Positions 1 through 8,361 of a DNA stretch of 31,005 bases are shown here, piece by piece. The DNA is taken from the IMG/VR virus record IMGVR_UViG_3300012936_005037, positions 1 through 31,005 of that record; one strand, given 5' to 3'. Within the stretch, counting starts at the first letter, position 1, and each line of letters opens with the position of its first letter. Source of the stretch: a virus. The notes below the pieces were generated by a model. It made no database searches. It was given only the letters and a program-made list of their open reading frames with translations, and was not told the DNA's origin. The translations under genes and the position numbers were made by a program.

Positions 1-497
1 ACAGTGATTATTTTGAAGGCTTAGATAAATTAGGTCCTGATTGGGTAGAATTATATACACCAACAGTACAAACATTTTTAAACAAAGCAGGATTTAACAA
101 AAATAAAAAATGGAAAGTAGATGTTGATTTATGGTATAATGTAGGTGTTCAAGGTAGTTTTCAAGAAGAACATGATCATCAAGGAGGATATCCAAGTACT
201 CTATACAGTGCTATACATTATTTAATATTTGATCCTAGTGAACACGAATCAACTGTATTTTACAATCCAATGCATCATATGTTTTTACGTAATATGCATC
301 CTTGCAAAGGCTATGAGATGCCAGATGATTGGAACCAACCGTGGCATTTGCCTAAAGTAAAAGAAGGTGATATGGTATTTTTTCCTTCATATGTAAGGCA
401 TAGTGTACCGCATCAAAAAAGTACAAAAGCACGAGCGACTATTGCACTTAATTTAACAATTGGTGATCCTGGTCAAGACTTATTTAAGGATTCATAA
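1..497 (+). CDS. 2OG-Fe(II) oxygenase, N-terminus cut by window edge
   Basis: The reading frame is open from base 3 to the TAA at 495-497, so the start lies left of the window; the ATG at 270 is internal because the iron-binding motif lies upstream of it. The visible 164 residues contain an H-D-H triplet (His codons at 171 and 177), a distal His (399-401) in a context SYVRHSVPH, and an Arg about 11 residues later (432-434) that would bind the 2OG carboxylate. This is the double-stranded beta-helix dioxygenase pattern, closest to the 2OG-FeII_Oxy_5 / TIGR02466 type, which uses HxH rather than HxD. It resembles the next gene throughout (LWYN/GWYN, HDH.GG, GDMVFFPS/GDIVLFPS), so the two are tandem paralogues. 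The substrate is unknown. Its stop overlaps the next start as TAATG. Confidence 0.82.
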   Translation, partial: SDYFEGLDKLGPDWVELYTPTVQTFLNKAGFNKNKKWKVDVDLWYNVGVQGSFQEEHDHQGGYPSTLYSAIHYLIFDPSEHESTVFYNPMHHMFLRNMHPCKGYEMPDDWNQPWHLPKVKEGDMVFFPSYVRHSVPHQKSTKARATIALNLTIGDPGQDLFKDS

Positions 498-1135
498 TGG
501 TAGAAGAAATAAACCCATTTCCAGTATACATATACAAAATGAAATCTACTCGTCATAACGAGATAAAAGATTACCTAATGAAACATGTATATCCAAAATT
601 TAAAGAATCAGGTCCTAATGGTGGTTTACAAAAAATATTTACAGATTATTTACCAGGGACTGGTGCAATGATACACTGGCCTTACTTATATGATAGATAC
701 AGAGAAGATGTTAACACTATATTGTCAAAGGTTGGATTTACCATTAATGATTCATGGGATATAAAAATGAAAGGTTGGTATAATTTTAGTACCGGTAATG
801 ACGAAGAGTGGGTACATGATCATATTGGGGGTGCAACTAACATAAACTACAGCTTTGTTCATTACATTCAATTAGAAAACGAAAAAGATGGTACTATATT
901 TGTAAATCCTAATTATAAACTTATTAGAAGTATCATGCCAACAAAAAATATTAATTATTTGCCTTCTAGTTTTTTTAACGACAGATATCAAGTAGAAGTA
1001 GAAGAAGGAGATATTGTTTTATTTCCTAGTTGGTTAGATCATACTGCACCAAGACATACTACAAATAATTTACGGATAACCACAGCAGTAAATCTAATGA
1101 TGAGATGTAAAGATAATGATCAGGACGGTTTTTGA
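497..1135 (+). CDS. 2OG-Fe(II) oxygenase (TIGR02466-like), partner of halogenase 1
   Basis: 212 residues, full length for a small phage 2OG dioxygenase. The N-terminus (INPFPVYIYK) matches the usual start of TIGR02466-like proteins. Iron ligands seem to be H107 and H109 (V-H-D-H-I-G-G) and H182 (SWLDHTAPRH), with R193 as the 2OG-binding Arg; the GDIVLFPSWLDH block is typical. The enzyme would oxidise a C-H bond using O2 and 2OG in the infected cell; the substrate cannot be read from sequence. An AAGGA lies about 8 bases before the ATG. The start overlaps the previous stop (TAATG) and its own stop overlaps the halogenase start (TGATG), so oxygenase and halogenase are probably translated together. 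The same gene order recurs at 6048-8361. Confidence 0.88.
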   Translation: MVEEINPFPVYIYKMKSTRHNEIKDYLMKHVYPKFKESGPNGGLQKIFTDYLPGTGAMIHWPYLYDRYREDVNTILSKVGFTINDSWDIKMKGWYNFSTGNDEEWVHDHIGGATNINYSFVHYIQLENEKDGTIFVNPNYKLIRSIMPTKNINYLPSSFFNDRYQVEVEEGDIVLFPSWLDHTAPRHTTNNLRITTAVNLMMRCKDNDQDGF

Positions 1136-2658
1136 TGCAAATTTGTATAATAGGCGGGGGCACTGCAGGTTGGTTGTCTGCGTTAATGATATCAAAAGCA
1201 TATCCGCAACACTCTGTTACAGTCATAGAATCTAGTAAAATTGGAATAATAGGTGCGGGCGAAGGTAGTACAAGTGTATTAACATCTTTACTGAATAACA
1301 CTGTCCTAGATATTGGCACAAATTTAGAAGAATTTATTGTACAAACTGGTGCTACTTTAAAATATGGTATAACTCATAAAAACTGGACTACAAAAAAAGA
1401 TCATTCATATTTTGGACCTTTAGGAGGAACACCTACAGCCAGACATGCAAGAGACTGGTTTTTTCTAAATCAAATGGTTTTACAACCATCAAAAATACAT
1501 CACACTACTTTAGAAGGATTATATTTAGATTACGACTTATCAGATTACAAAGATGACAGCTTTGCAGTTTCGCCAGAAGGTGAATTACAATTTTCTTTTC
1601 ATTTTGATGCACACAAAGTAGGACAATATTTTAAGTCTAAAACAGAATTTGTTAAAACAATAGATAGTGTAGTCAAAAAAGTAAATTTGGATTCGCAAGG
1701 TTTTATCACAAGTGTAAATTTAGAAAATGATAAAGTGATTGAGGCAGATTTTTTTATTGATGCAAGTGGATTTTCAAAAGTTTTAATGTCTCATTTAGAT
1801 AATCCTTGGGAAAGTTATTCAAAACATTTACCAGTAAACTGTGCTATGCCTTTTTTACTACCAAATGAAGAAAAAATAAATCCATATACTTTAGCGTATG
1901 CACAAGGTAACGGATGGATGTGGCAAATACCTACAATGGAAAGGCGAGGATGTGGATATGTGTTCTGTGATGATTTCACTACACCAGAAGACGCACAGAA
2001 AGAAATAGAACTTACTTTAGGGCATGATATTGATCCTATAAGAATTTTAAAATTTGATACAGGTAAATTAAAATACAATTGGCGGAAAAATTGTGTAGCT
2101 ATTGGATTATCTAGTGCTTTTGCAGAACCTTTAGAAGCAACTAGTATACACTCCACAATAATGCAATTACTTTATTTGGTGTATAACGGATTATCTGGGT
2201 ACGGAAAACAATATGTACACAATGAAGGCATAGTAAATAATTACAATAATTACACTTCTAAAATATTTGAAAATTATAGAGACTTTTTAAATATACATTA
2301 CATGGCAGGACGTCAAGATACAGAATTTTGGAAGTATATGTCAAGTGAAAAATCTAAAACTGATAAAGTTAATAATTTAATAGAAATTTGTAAACACCGT
2401 ATTCCTAATCAAAAAGATTTTGAATTAATAGACGGCGGTGCAGGATACGACATATGGATTTTTGTAATGGCGGGGATTGGACTTGTAACCCAAGACTTGT
2501 GTAAAAAAGAATTAGAAAATCATAAAACGTTTTTAAACCATCATGCAATGGATGAGTATAAAAATGAAGTAATTTTTGAACATAAGAAAAATCTTAGTTA
2601 TCAAAAATTTATACAGAACATGAAGGAGAAGTACAATGCCAACACCGTTTGTAGTTGA
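1135..2658 (+). CDS. Flavin-dependent halogenase 1 (tryptophan-halogenase family)
   Basis: 507 residues from the ATG at 1135. The FAD-binding motif is GGGTAGW (residues 7-13). The family signature WxWxIP is seen as WMWQIP (261-266). K76 in ATLKYGI aligns by motif with the catalytic lysine of PrnA/RebH (PrnA K79). The FAEPLEATS block (329-337) corresponds to the PLESTG block of PrnA: the Glu (E334) and the chloride-contacting Thr (T336) are kept, but the following Ser and Gly are Ala335 and Ser337. These enzymes use FADH2, O2 and halide to make hypohalous acid, which acts through the lysine. A marine viral member, VirX1 of cyanophage Syn10, has been reported to prefer iodination of many substrates, so tryptophan should not be assumed. 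No flavin reductase is visible here. The C-terminus overlaps the next gene by 23 bases. Confidence 0.92.
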   Translation: MQICIIGGGTAGWLSALMISKAYPQHSVTVIESSKIGIIGAGEGSTSVLTSLLNNTVLDIGTNLEEFIVQTGATLKYGITHKNWTTKKDHSYFGPLGGTPTARHARDWFFLNQMVLQPSKIHHTTLEGLYLDYDLSDYKDDSFAVSPEGELQFSFHFDAHKVGQYFKSKTEFVKTIDSVVKKVNLDSQGFITSVNLENDKVIEADFFIDASGFSKVLMSHLDNPWESYSKHLPVNCAMPFLLPNEEKINPYTLAYAQGNGWMWQIPTMERRGCGYVFCDDFTTPEDAQKEIELTLGHDIDPIRILKFDTGKLKYNWRKNCVAIGLSSAFAEPLEATSIHSTIMQLLYLVYNGLSGYGKQYVHNEGIVNNYNNYTSKIFENYRDFLNIHYMAGRQDTEFWKYMSSEKSKTDKVNNLIEICKHRIPNQKDFELIDGGAGYDIWIFVMAGIGLVTQDLCKKELENHKTFLNHHAMDEYKNEVIFEHKKNLSYQKFIQNMKEKYNANTVCS

Positions 2659-3319
2659 AGATTTATTCGAACTAAATCCAAATAGTGATATTTCTTATCA
2701 CCAAGACTATATGTGTATTGACAACTACTACAAAAATATTGACGAAATACAAAAAGTGTTTTCAACAATGTACGTAGAGTCGTGGAAAATGAGTAAATGG
2801 AGTAGAAATTTTAGAGATTACTATGATTGTAGACCTTGCTTTGCTAATTGGGAGCCAGATGAAGATAAAATTAATGCAAGAATGGAGCCTATGAATCAGT
2901 TAATAGGAAGAGAATTAGGCATTAATGACATTGCTATAGAACGTAATCTTTCTTTTAATGTTTTTAAACATAATAAAACTGGTTTGCCAAAAAATATGCA
3001 ACACCATCCGCATTATGATACTGATATGGTAAACATACTTGTGTATCTTGACGAACATAGTGAACATGGTGGTACAGCACTTTATGAAAATGTAGATATT
3101 GTAAACAAAGAAGCTTCTAATTTAATTATAGATATTTCAAAATATGATATAAAAGAAATCATTCCTGGAAAACCTAATAGATGTGTGATTTTTAATGGTA
3201 ATCAATTACACGGTGCATACATCGAAAATAACGATATATACTACAATAACTGGAGAATTACTCAAGCAACTATTATTAAAAATGCTAGAGCAATGATGGA
3301 ATTACAAGGTGATGTGTAA
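2636..3319 (+). CDS. DUF6445-like 2OG-Fe(II) oxygenase
   Basis: 227 residues. The ATG at 2636 lies inside the end of halogenase 1 and is chosen because a strong Shine-Dalgarno (AAGGAGAA, 2623-2630) precedes it. A likely iron site is H126-Y-D128 (HHPHYDTDM) with the distal H192 (FNGNQLHGAY) and R207 (NNWRIT). HGGTALYE and the final NWRITQATII strand are typical of DUF6445-type proteins, which in marine bacteria often sit beside tryptophan-halogenase genes. It keeps the classical HxD pair, unlike the HxH oxygenases around it. The function is unknown; hydroxylation of a peptide or small molecule is possible. The stop TAA overlaps the next start as TAATG. Confidence 0.75.
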   Translation: MPTPFVVEDLFELNPNSDISYHQDYMCIDNYYKNIDEIQKVFSTMYVESWKMSKWSRNFRDYYDCRPCFANWEPDEDKINARMEPMNQLIGRELGINDIAIERNLSFNVFKHNKTGLPKNMQHHPHYDTDMVNILVYLDEHSEHGGTALYENVDIVNKEASNLIIDISKYDIKEIIPGKPNRCVIFNGNQLHGAYIENNDIYYNNWRITQATIIKNARAMMELQGDV

Positions 3320-4005
3320 TGGTAGGTAGAGGCGGAGTTGTACCCGGCACAAACATGCTGGAAAATAGCGGAATTTACATAAATGAATTAAATCCTTTTG
3401 TTTTTAACACACTTAAAAAAGATTGTTTAGAAAATGTAGATGATATACAAAAACAATTAAAAGATCGCACAGGCGATTTATTACAGATGTTTAAGATTGA
3501 TGCTCCAAAAGAAATGTACTTTAAGCAGCCTACCAAAAGTAGGGACGGATTAACTAGAGAACTGTTGCAAATTTGCAACGAATTAATGGACGCATATCCT
3601 GAGTATCTTACAAAAATAGGATACTATATGGAGGAAAACAGTTTAGTAGATTTGTATGTGGAAAGGTATTGGATTAATTATCAATTACCTGGAGAGTTTG
3701 TACCTTTACATCAACATTCTGGTGTTTTTAGCTTTGTAGTTTGGGTCAGTTTACCAGAGGTACAAGTAAAGAAAAACATTCCATACAACGGAATGAAAGG
3801 ATATCAAGGCGATTTTGAATTTACGTATCCTGATATTTTAGGCAGTTTGCGTAGTATTAGACTAGCCCAAGATAAATCTTGGGAAGGAAAAATTTGTGTG
3901 TTTCCAGCAGGATTACATCACCAAGTTTATCCTCACTTTGAAGATGATATAAGAATTACTGTTTCGGGTAACATTAGAGCAAAATTGACAGAGGTTAAAA
4001 AATAA
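3319..4005 (+). CDS. 2OG-Fe(II) oxygenase, HxH type
   Basis: 228 residues. Motifs: H131-Q-H133 (PLHQHSG), a distal His (H200 or H201, AGLHHQVYP) and R212 (DDIRITVSGN), giving the jelly-roll dioxygenase layout. Two aromatic strands (FSFVVWVSLP) follow the first motif, as expected for the core sheet. The N-terminal 80 residues are mostly helical and charged and match nothing I recognise. Similar HQHSG oxygenases are common in T4-like marine phages, but the substrate is not established. An ATG at 3355 (Met13) is an alternative start; 3319 is preferred because it forms the TAATG overlap used elsewhere in this operon, although the AAGGTG ahead of it is only moderate. Confidence 0.78.
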   Translation: MVGRGGVVPGTNMLENSGIYINELNPFVFNTLKKDCLENVDDIQKQLKDRTGDLLQMFKIDAPKEMYFKQPTKSRDGLTRELLQICNELMDAYPEYLTKIGYYMEENSLVDLYVERYWINYQLPGEFVPLHQHSGVFSFVVWVSLPEVQVKKNIPYNGMKGYQGDFEFTYPDILGSLRSIRLAQDKSWEGKICVFPAGLHHQVYPHFEDDIRITVSGNIRAKLTEVKK

Positions 4006-4664
4006 TGATTCCTATACAGTTTGTATGTGAAGATCCTCAAATTGTAAAACAGTTTAGTCCTAAACCTATTTGTGAAGATTATCCAAAATGGTTAGACAAA
4101 ACAAACAGTAATGAGAATGAATTTAGTATCAAAAACTGTGGTCCAGCTATGGATTGGATTAATTCAGGTTACATAATTTATAATGCTTGGGAATATACAC
4201 TTAAAGAAAAAATAGTAAATTTTAGAAAAGGTACAGAAATTGAAAGTCAAAATCCAAGACCAGAAATAAGAAAAATTAATCCTTCTATATATTCTGGGTT
4301 ATGTGCTCCTATACCAAACGGTCCGCACAGTTATTTTAGGCTTGAAACAGATTTTAAAGTTGTAACACCTCCTGGTTATAGCTGTATGGTGATGCAACCT
4401 TTTTATGATTTTAACAATAAGAGTTACACACTGTTTCCTGGCATTATTGACACTGACAAACATGATTGGGTTATAAGCACAATGGGTGTTGCACATGATA
4501 AAGAAACAGTTGTATGGCCAGGTGACAGAGTTTTACAAATTATTCCATTTAAAAGAGAAGAATGGAAAATGGAAGTACGTAATGAAATGTATGTTAGCCA
4601 ACTATTTCATTACATAAGAGGAGCATACAATTTACTTTTTAGAGCAAACAAGGTATACAAATAA
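4005..4664 (+). CDS. Phage protein of unknown function, tandem paralogue A (possibly DUF6065-like)
   Basis: 219 residues, no signal peptide or membrane segment. It shares with the next gene the blocks TPPGYSC (121-127), a QPF strand, FP.I.DTDKHD (D149-D154) and PFKR..WKME near the C-terminus, and an N-terminal P.W......E..........C.P..D....GY.I pattern. The layout (a central PPGYS block, then the DTD motif) reminds me of DUF6065, a small uncharacterised family, but I cannot confirm this. No 2OG-oxygenase HxD/H..H pattern is convincing; H153 and the invariant Asp residues could still bind metal. It lies between oxygenase and halogenase genes and overlaps both neighbours as TAATG, so it probably acts in the same process. 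Confidence 0.7.
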   Translation: MIPIQFVCEDPQIVKQFSPKPICEDYPKWLDKTNSNENEFSIKNCGPAMDWINSGYIIYNAWEYTLKEKIVNFRKGTEIESQNPRPEIRKINPSIYSGLCAPIPNGPHSYFRLETDFKVVTPPGYSCMVMQPFYDFNNKSYTLFPGIIDTDKHDWVISTMGVAHDKETVVWPGDRVLQIIPFKREEWKMEVRNEMYVSQLFHYIRGAYNLLFRANKVYK

Positions 4665-5353
4665 TGGATAACTTAATAAAATTTGTATCTTATGATAAAT
4701 CAGCAGAGCAATTTTTTCCTCCTTTACCTATGAGTAAAGTTGTCCCCCAATGGTATAAAGATACCGATTTAGAATGTGAACATAAAGCGACTGACCAGAT
4801 TGTACCTACTATAAGAAAATGTGTTCCTGTAAGAGATTATTTAACTTGCGGCTATGTAATAAGAAACCCATACGAAGTTGATATAAAATACGAACCTGAT
4901 GAGGAAGGAATTGTAGGTGTTTCTACAGTATGTCCTGTTGATGAATATATATCTCAACATCCTTGGAAACAGGCTCCTACGATAATGCAAGGTATTAAAA
5001 ATCATTATTTTAAAGTGGCAAATGTATGGAAAGTAATTACACCTCCTGGTTATAGTTGTCATTTTTATCAGCCTTTCTTTCATTTGCAAGAAGACTATAG
5101 AATGTTTCCTGCAATAGTTGATACTGATAAACACGATGATGCAGTAAATTTTGTAGGCTTAGGTATTAAACATCAATTCAAAATACCAGCAGGAGCTCCA
5201 TTGATGGTTGTTTATCCGTTTAAAAGACAAGATTGGAAAATGGAGACTGAATATAAAGATTATTCAAGACAAAATAGTTTTAAGTTTTTTATTAAAAAAA
5301 TGTGGCATGGTAATTATGCAAAACTATTTCATAGCAGGAAAAAATTTAGATAG
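4664..5353 (+). CDS. Phage protein of unknown function, tandem paralogue B (possibly DUF6065-like)
   Basis: 229 residues. Closely follows paralogue A: TPPGYSC (126-132), QPFF, MFPAIVDTDKHD (D153-D158) and PFKRQDWKME are all present. It has the clearest N-terminal version (KCVPVRDYLTCGYVI), where A has NCGPAMDWINSGYII. The last 30 residues are rich in Lys, Phe and His. The start overlaps the previous stop (TAATG) with an AAGG about 14 bases upstream. The function is unknown. Keeping two similar copies side by side suggests a multi-subunit or two-substrate role, which is inference only. Confidence 0.7.
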   Translation: MDNLIKFVSYDKSAEQFFPPLPMSKVVPQWYKDTDLECEHKATDQIVPTIRKCVPVRDYLTCGYVIRNPYEVDIKYEPDEEGIVGVSTVCPVDEYISQHPWKQAPTIMQGIKNHYFKVANVWKVITPPGYSCHFYQPFFHLQEDYRMFPAIVDTDKHDDAVNFVGLGIKHQFKIPAGAPLMVVYPFKRQDWKMETEYKDYSRQNSFKFFIKKMWHGNYAKLFHSRKKFR

Positions 5354-5355
5354 AT

Positions 5356-6051
5356 ATGTTTAGTATTTTTAATAGAACTCCAACAATAACTTTAGATTGT
5401 TTTACTCCTATTACAGATTTGCCTGATTTATTTCCTATAAAAAAGGCTTCTGAAATTATGCCTAATTGGTGGAAAAATTTAAAACCAACAGTTGAATTTA
5501 AGGGCATAAACAGAGGCAGTTTAAAAATGTGTCCAGGAGTAACAGATTATTTTAAATCAGGTTTTATAATTACATGTTGGAGAGATTTTATTATTGAAGT
5601 AAACAGTGGTATACCAAATGTTATTCCTGAAAACACTGCCGACTTACATAATCCTATTCAATGGGGTGACGAAGCTCTACAAGGATATGCACATATTAAA
5701 TTAATAAGTCCTTGGAGGATAAGAGAAAAAACAGGGTGTAAATTTTTATTTACAAATACATTTTGGCATAATAATACACATCAATATTTTGTGCCCAATG
5801 GTGTAGTTAATTACAAATATCAACATACAACTAATGTAAATTTAGTTGTAAATAAAAATGCTTTTCCTAATAGATTTGAATTAAATGCTGGAGAACCATT
5901 TGTGCATTGTTTGCCTATATCAGATAAAAATATTAAAATAAAAATGCATGTAGTAAGCGATGAAGAATTTGCTAAAACTGATGTATATCATTTTACTTTC
6001 TCAGGTAATTATTACAAATCTAAAAAATTTAAGGAGGAAAATAAAAAATGA
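5356..6051 (+). CDS. Divergent tandem paralogue C of unknown function
   Basis: 231 residues. The N-terminal half aligns with paralogues A and B (P.WW, KMCPGVTDYFKSGFIITCW matching C.P..DYL..GYVI), but the PPGYSC and DTDKHD motifs are absent. In their place are SPWRIREKTGCKFLFTN and a VPNGVVNYKYQHT stretch. It is therefore either a diverged copy with a changed active site or a fold relative with another role. It begins two bases after the stop of B. Its own TGA overlaps the next ATG (ATGA). The C-terminus is lysine-rich and the coding sequence there (AAGGAGG, 6031-6037) doubles as the ribosome binding site of the next gene. Confidence 0.66.
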   Translation: MFSIFNRTPTITLDCFTPITDLPDLFPIKKASEIMPNWWKNLKPTVEFKGINRGSLKMCPGVTDYFKSGFIITCWRDFIIEVNSGIPNVIPENTADLHNPIQWGDEALQGYAHIKLISPWRIREKTGCKFLFTNTFWHNNTHQYFVPNGVVNYKYQHTTNVNLVVNKNAFPNRFELNAGEPFVHCLPISDKNIKIKMHVVSDEEFAKTDVYHFTFSGNYYKSKKFKEENKK

Positions 6052-6683
6052 TCGAATGGCTTTTTCCAATGCCGGTTTATTGTCATAAGCCAACATTTGA
6101 TGAAATTTTTCTTGTTCAGAATGAAATAAAAAAGAACTTACCTAATATTATAGAAAATGATAATTGGGACAAACCAGAAGGCTGGGAAGATGAAGTTGAA
6201 ACAAACATAGGGCATAGATGGCATTCTATTGCAGATTATGGCTTGACAAATTTAGAACAATATATACAAAAGCATACTGACATATATAGGAACGAACTTG
6301 AACCATTTATGAATAACGATATATTCCTTAGTCATAGTTGGTTTAACTTAAACAAGGCAGGCCATAGTCAAGAATGGCATGCACATACAGACAGCTTTAT
6401 TAGTGGAGTATACTACTACCAAACTAACGGACAAGATGGTGATTTAATGTTTAAAAACACTAATCAGTTCGCACAAAGAGGATTTTTTCCAACTGGAAAA
6501 AAAGTACCAGAGAAGGTTTTTTACTCACCCGTTGAAGGAATGATTTTGCTCTTTCCTGGATGGATGGATCACCGGGTCCAGGTAAATAAAACTGAAGATA
6601 CAAGGATAACAGTAGCATTTAATTGGCTTACAGTTAACACATTAAGAAAAGGATTGATAAAAGATGAGAGGACCAATAAATAG
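6048..6683 (+). CDS. 2OG-Fe(II) oxygenase (TIGR02466-like), partner of halogenase 2
   Basis: 211 residues, the clearest TIGR02466-type oxygenase of the window. It starts IEWLFPMPVYCHK. The first ligand motif is H111-A-H113 (EWHAHTDSF) followed by ISGVYYY; the distal His is H175 (FPGWMDHRV) and R186 (DTRITVAFN) binds 2OG. It starts after a perfect AAGGAGG with 10 bases spacing. Its end overlaps halogenase 2 by 20 bases. Like the 497-1135 gene it directly precedes a halogenase, so the pair probably arose by duplication of an oxygenase-halogenase unit. The substrate is unknown. Confidence 0.9.
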   Translation: MIEWLFPMPVYCHKPTFDEIFLVQNEIKKNLPNIIENDNWDKPEGWEDEVETNIGHRWHSIADYGLTNLEQYIQKHTDIYRNELEPFMNNDIFLSHSWFNLNKAGHSQEWHAHTDSFISGVYYYQTNGQDGDLMFKNTNQFAQRGFFPTGKKVPEKVFYSPVEGMILLFPGWMDHRVQVNKTEDTRITVAFNWLTVNTLRKGLIKDERTNK

Positions 6684-8361
6684 AATTATTATAGCTGGCG
6701 GTGGATCAGCTGGATGGATGACCGCTGCTGTATTATCACAGCAATTTCCGGAGAAAGAAATTGCACTAGTTGAATCACCAGATATACCAGTAATTGGTGT
6801 AGGTGAATCAACATTGGGTACTATTAATAGTTACCTTGATATGCTTAATTTAAAAGATGAAGACTGGATGAAAGAATGTCAAGCTACATATAAGTTAGGC
6901 ATCAAATTCACAGATTTTTACAAAAAAGGTGACGCTTATTATTATCCTTTTGGTATTAAAGATCATCAAAATACACAAGCTGGTTGTACTGACTGGTATG
7001 TAAAGAAAACTCTCAATCCTGATACACCTGTAAATGACTTTTACGAAAGTTTTTACAGTAGTATGCCTTTTATCTATGACAACAAAATTTATGATAATGA
7101 AGATGGTCAATTACCAAACTTCAGTTGGAAGTCTGATGTTGCTTACCATGTAGATGCAATCCAATTTGGTCATATGTTAAGAGATAAAATTGCATTGCCA
7201 AATGGTGTTGTTCATGTAAAAGCTAATATTGTAAAAACAAATATTGAAATGGAAGGTAACATTGAATCTATAAAACTAGATAATGGTGATGAATTAGAAG
7301 CAGATCTTTATATTGATTGCACTGGTTTTAGATCTTTACTACTTGGTGAAGCAATGGATCAATATTTTGAAGACTGGTCAGACTGGTTACCTAACAGAAA
7401 TGCTATTACTTGTCATGTTCCTTATACCGATAAAGATAAAGAAATGGAAAATGTTACCAACTGTACAGCATGGGATCACGGTTGGTGTTGGAATATTCCG
7501 TTATACAATAGAATTGGTGCAGGATATGTATATGACAAAAAATATATAACACAAGAAGAAGCAGAAGCTGAGTTCAAAGCATATTTGGACAGTGATAGAA
7601 TGGCACATCATGATCCTGAAAGATCTAAAAAAATTGAAAAATTTGATCATATAGATATTAGAAATGGTGTATATCATAAATGCTGGACACAAAATGTTGT
7701 AGGCGTTGGACTTTCTTATGGATTTATTGAACCTTTAGAATCTACTGGATTACTAAGTGTACAAGAAATACTTTTAAGATTGTGCGAAACACTACATAAT
7801 CCACAAGTGAATAGAGCTCATGTTGATCATTTTAACTATGTTGTAAAACAAATTATGACTGGTTTTAAGTATTTTGTAGCTTATCATTACACTTTAAGCT
7901 CAAGAAGAGACACAGAGTTTTGGAGAGCTGCAGGAGAATTTATTAGAATGGATGCAAGACTAGATGATCCTAAATTTAATAATTCAGCAGAAAGTTTACC
8001 AGCTGTAATGGCAAATGCATTATTGCAATCACATGAATTGAGAGGAGATCTTTCTATGGGAGGTATTCCTGATATTTTTGTTGGGAATAGATGCATTCCA
8101 TCTAACAAAACACAACTGACTGTGTTGGAAAATTTAATGATTGCAAGAAACGGATCTGCTCCAGAAATTTACACAAAGCAGTTGCAAGATTACTGGGATC
8201 AGAAAAAAGATTATATTCAGACGCTTGCAAATGACTCGCCAACACACTATCAATATTTGAAAGAAAAAATATTTGATGGTAAAGATTTTGATATGGCTGT
8301 GAATAAAAAGCAGGAAGAAACTCCTCCTGCTAAAAAAAGTAAATCTAAAAAATCTAAATAA
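6664..8361 (+). CDS. Flavin-dependent halogenase 2 (tryptophan-halogenase family)
   Basis: 565 residues. FAD motif GGGSAGW (12-18); GVGESTLGT (45-53); candidate catalytic K77 in ATYKLGIKF; WCWNIP (274-279); FIEPLESTG (354-362) with E359, S360, T361 and G362 all as in PrnA. It is thus the more canonical of the two halogenases and about 58 residues longer than the first. The last 20 or so residues are a Lys/Ser/Pro tail (PPAKKSKSKKSK), absent from halogenase 1 and probably disordered. The expected reaction is FADH2-dependent halogenation of an electron-rich substrate; a flavin reductase would have to come from the host or elsewhere in the phage. It is the last gene of the plus operon, and its TAA abuts the stop of the opposite gene with no spacer. 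Confidence 0.93.
   Translation: MRGPINRIIIAGGGSAGWMTAAVLSQQFPEKEIALVESPDIPVIGVGESTLGTINSYLDMLNLKDEDWMKECQATYKLGIKFTDFYKKGDAYYYPFGIKDHQNTQAGCTDWYVKKTLNPDTPVNDFYESFYSSMPFIYDNKIYDNEDGQLPNFSWKSDVAYHVDAIQFGHMLRDKIALPNGVVHVKANIVKTNIEMEGNIESIKLDNGDELEADLYIDCTGFRSLLLGEAMDQYFEDWSDWLPNRNAITCHVPYTDKDKEMENVTNCTAWDHGWCWNIPLYNRIGAGYVYDKKYITQEEAEAEFKAYLDSDRMAHHDPERSKKIEKFDHIDIRNGVYHKCWTQNVVGVGLSYGFIEPLESTGLLSVQEILLRLCETLHNPQVNRAHVDHFNYVVKQIMTGFKYFVAYHYTLSSRRDTEFWRAAGEFIRMDARLDDPKFNNSAESLPAVMANALLQSHELRGDLSMGGIPDIFVGNRCIPSNKTQLTVLENLMIARNGSAPEIYTKQLQDYWDQKKDYIQTLANDSPTHYQYLKEKIFDGKDFDMAVNKKQEETPPAKKSKSKKSK

Noticed and set aside
1132-1134. TTG as start of halogenase 1, one codon upstream of the ATG
   Set aside because: The ATG at 1135 is adjacent and forms the TGATG overlap typical of this operon; there is no reason to prefer TTG.
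1815-2156. 113-codon minus-strand open frame inside halogenase 1
   Set aside because: It is an antisense shadow of a gene with clear family motifs.
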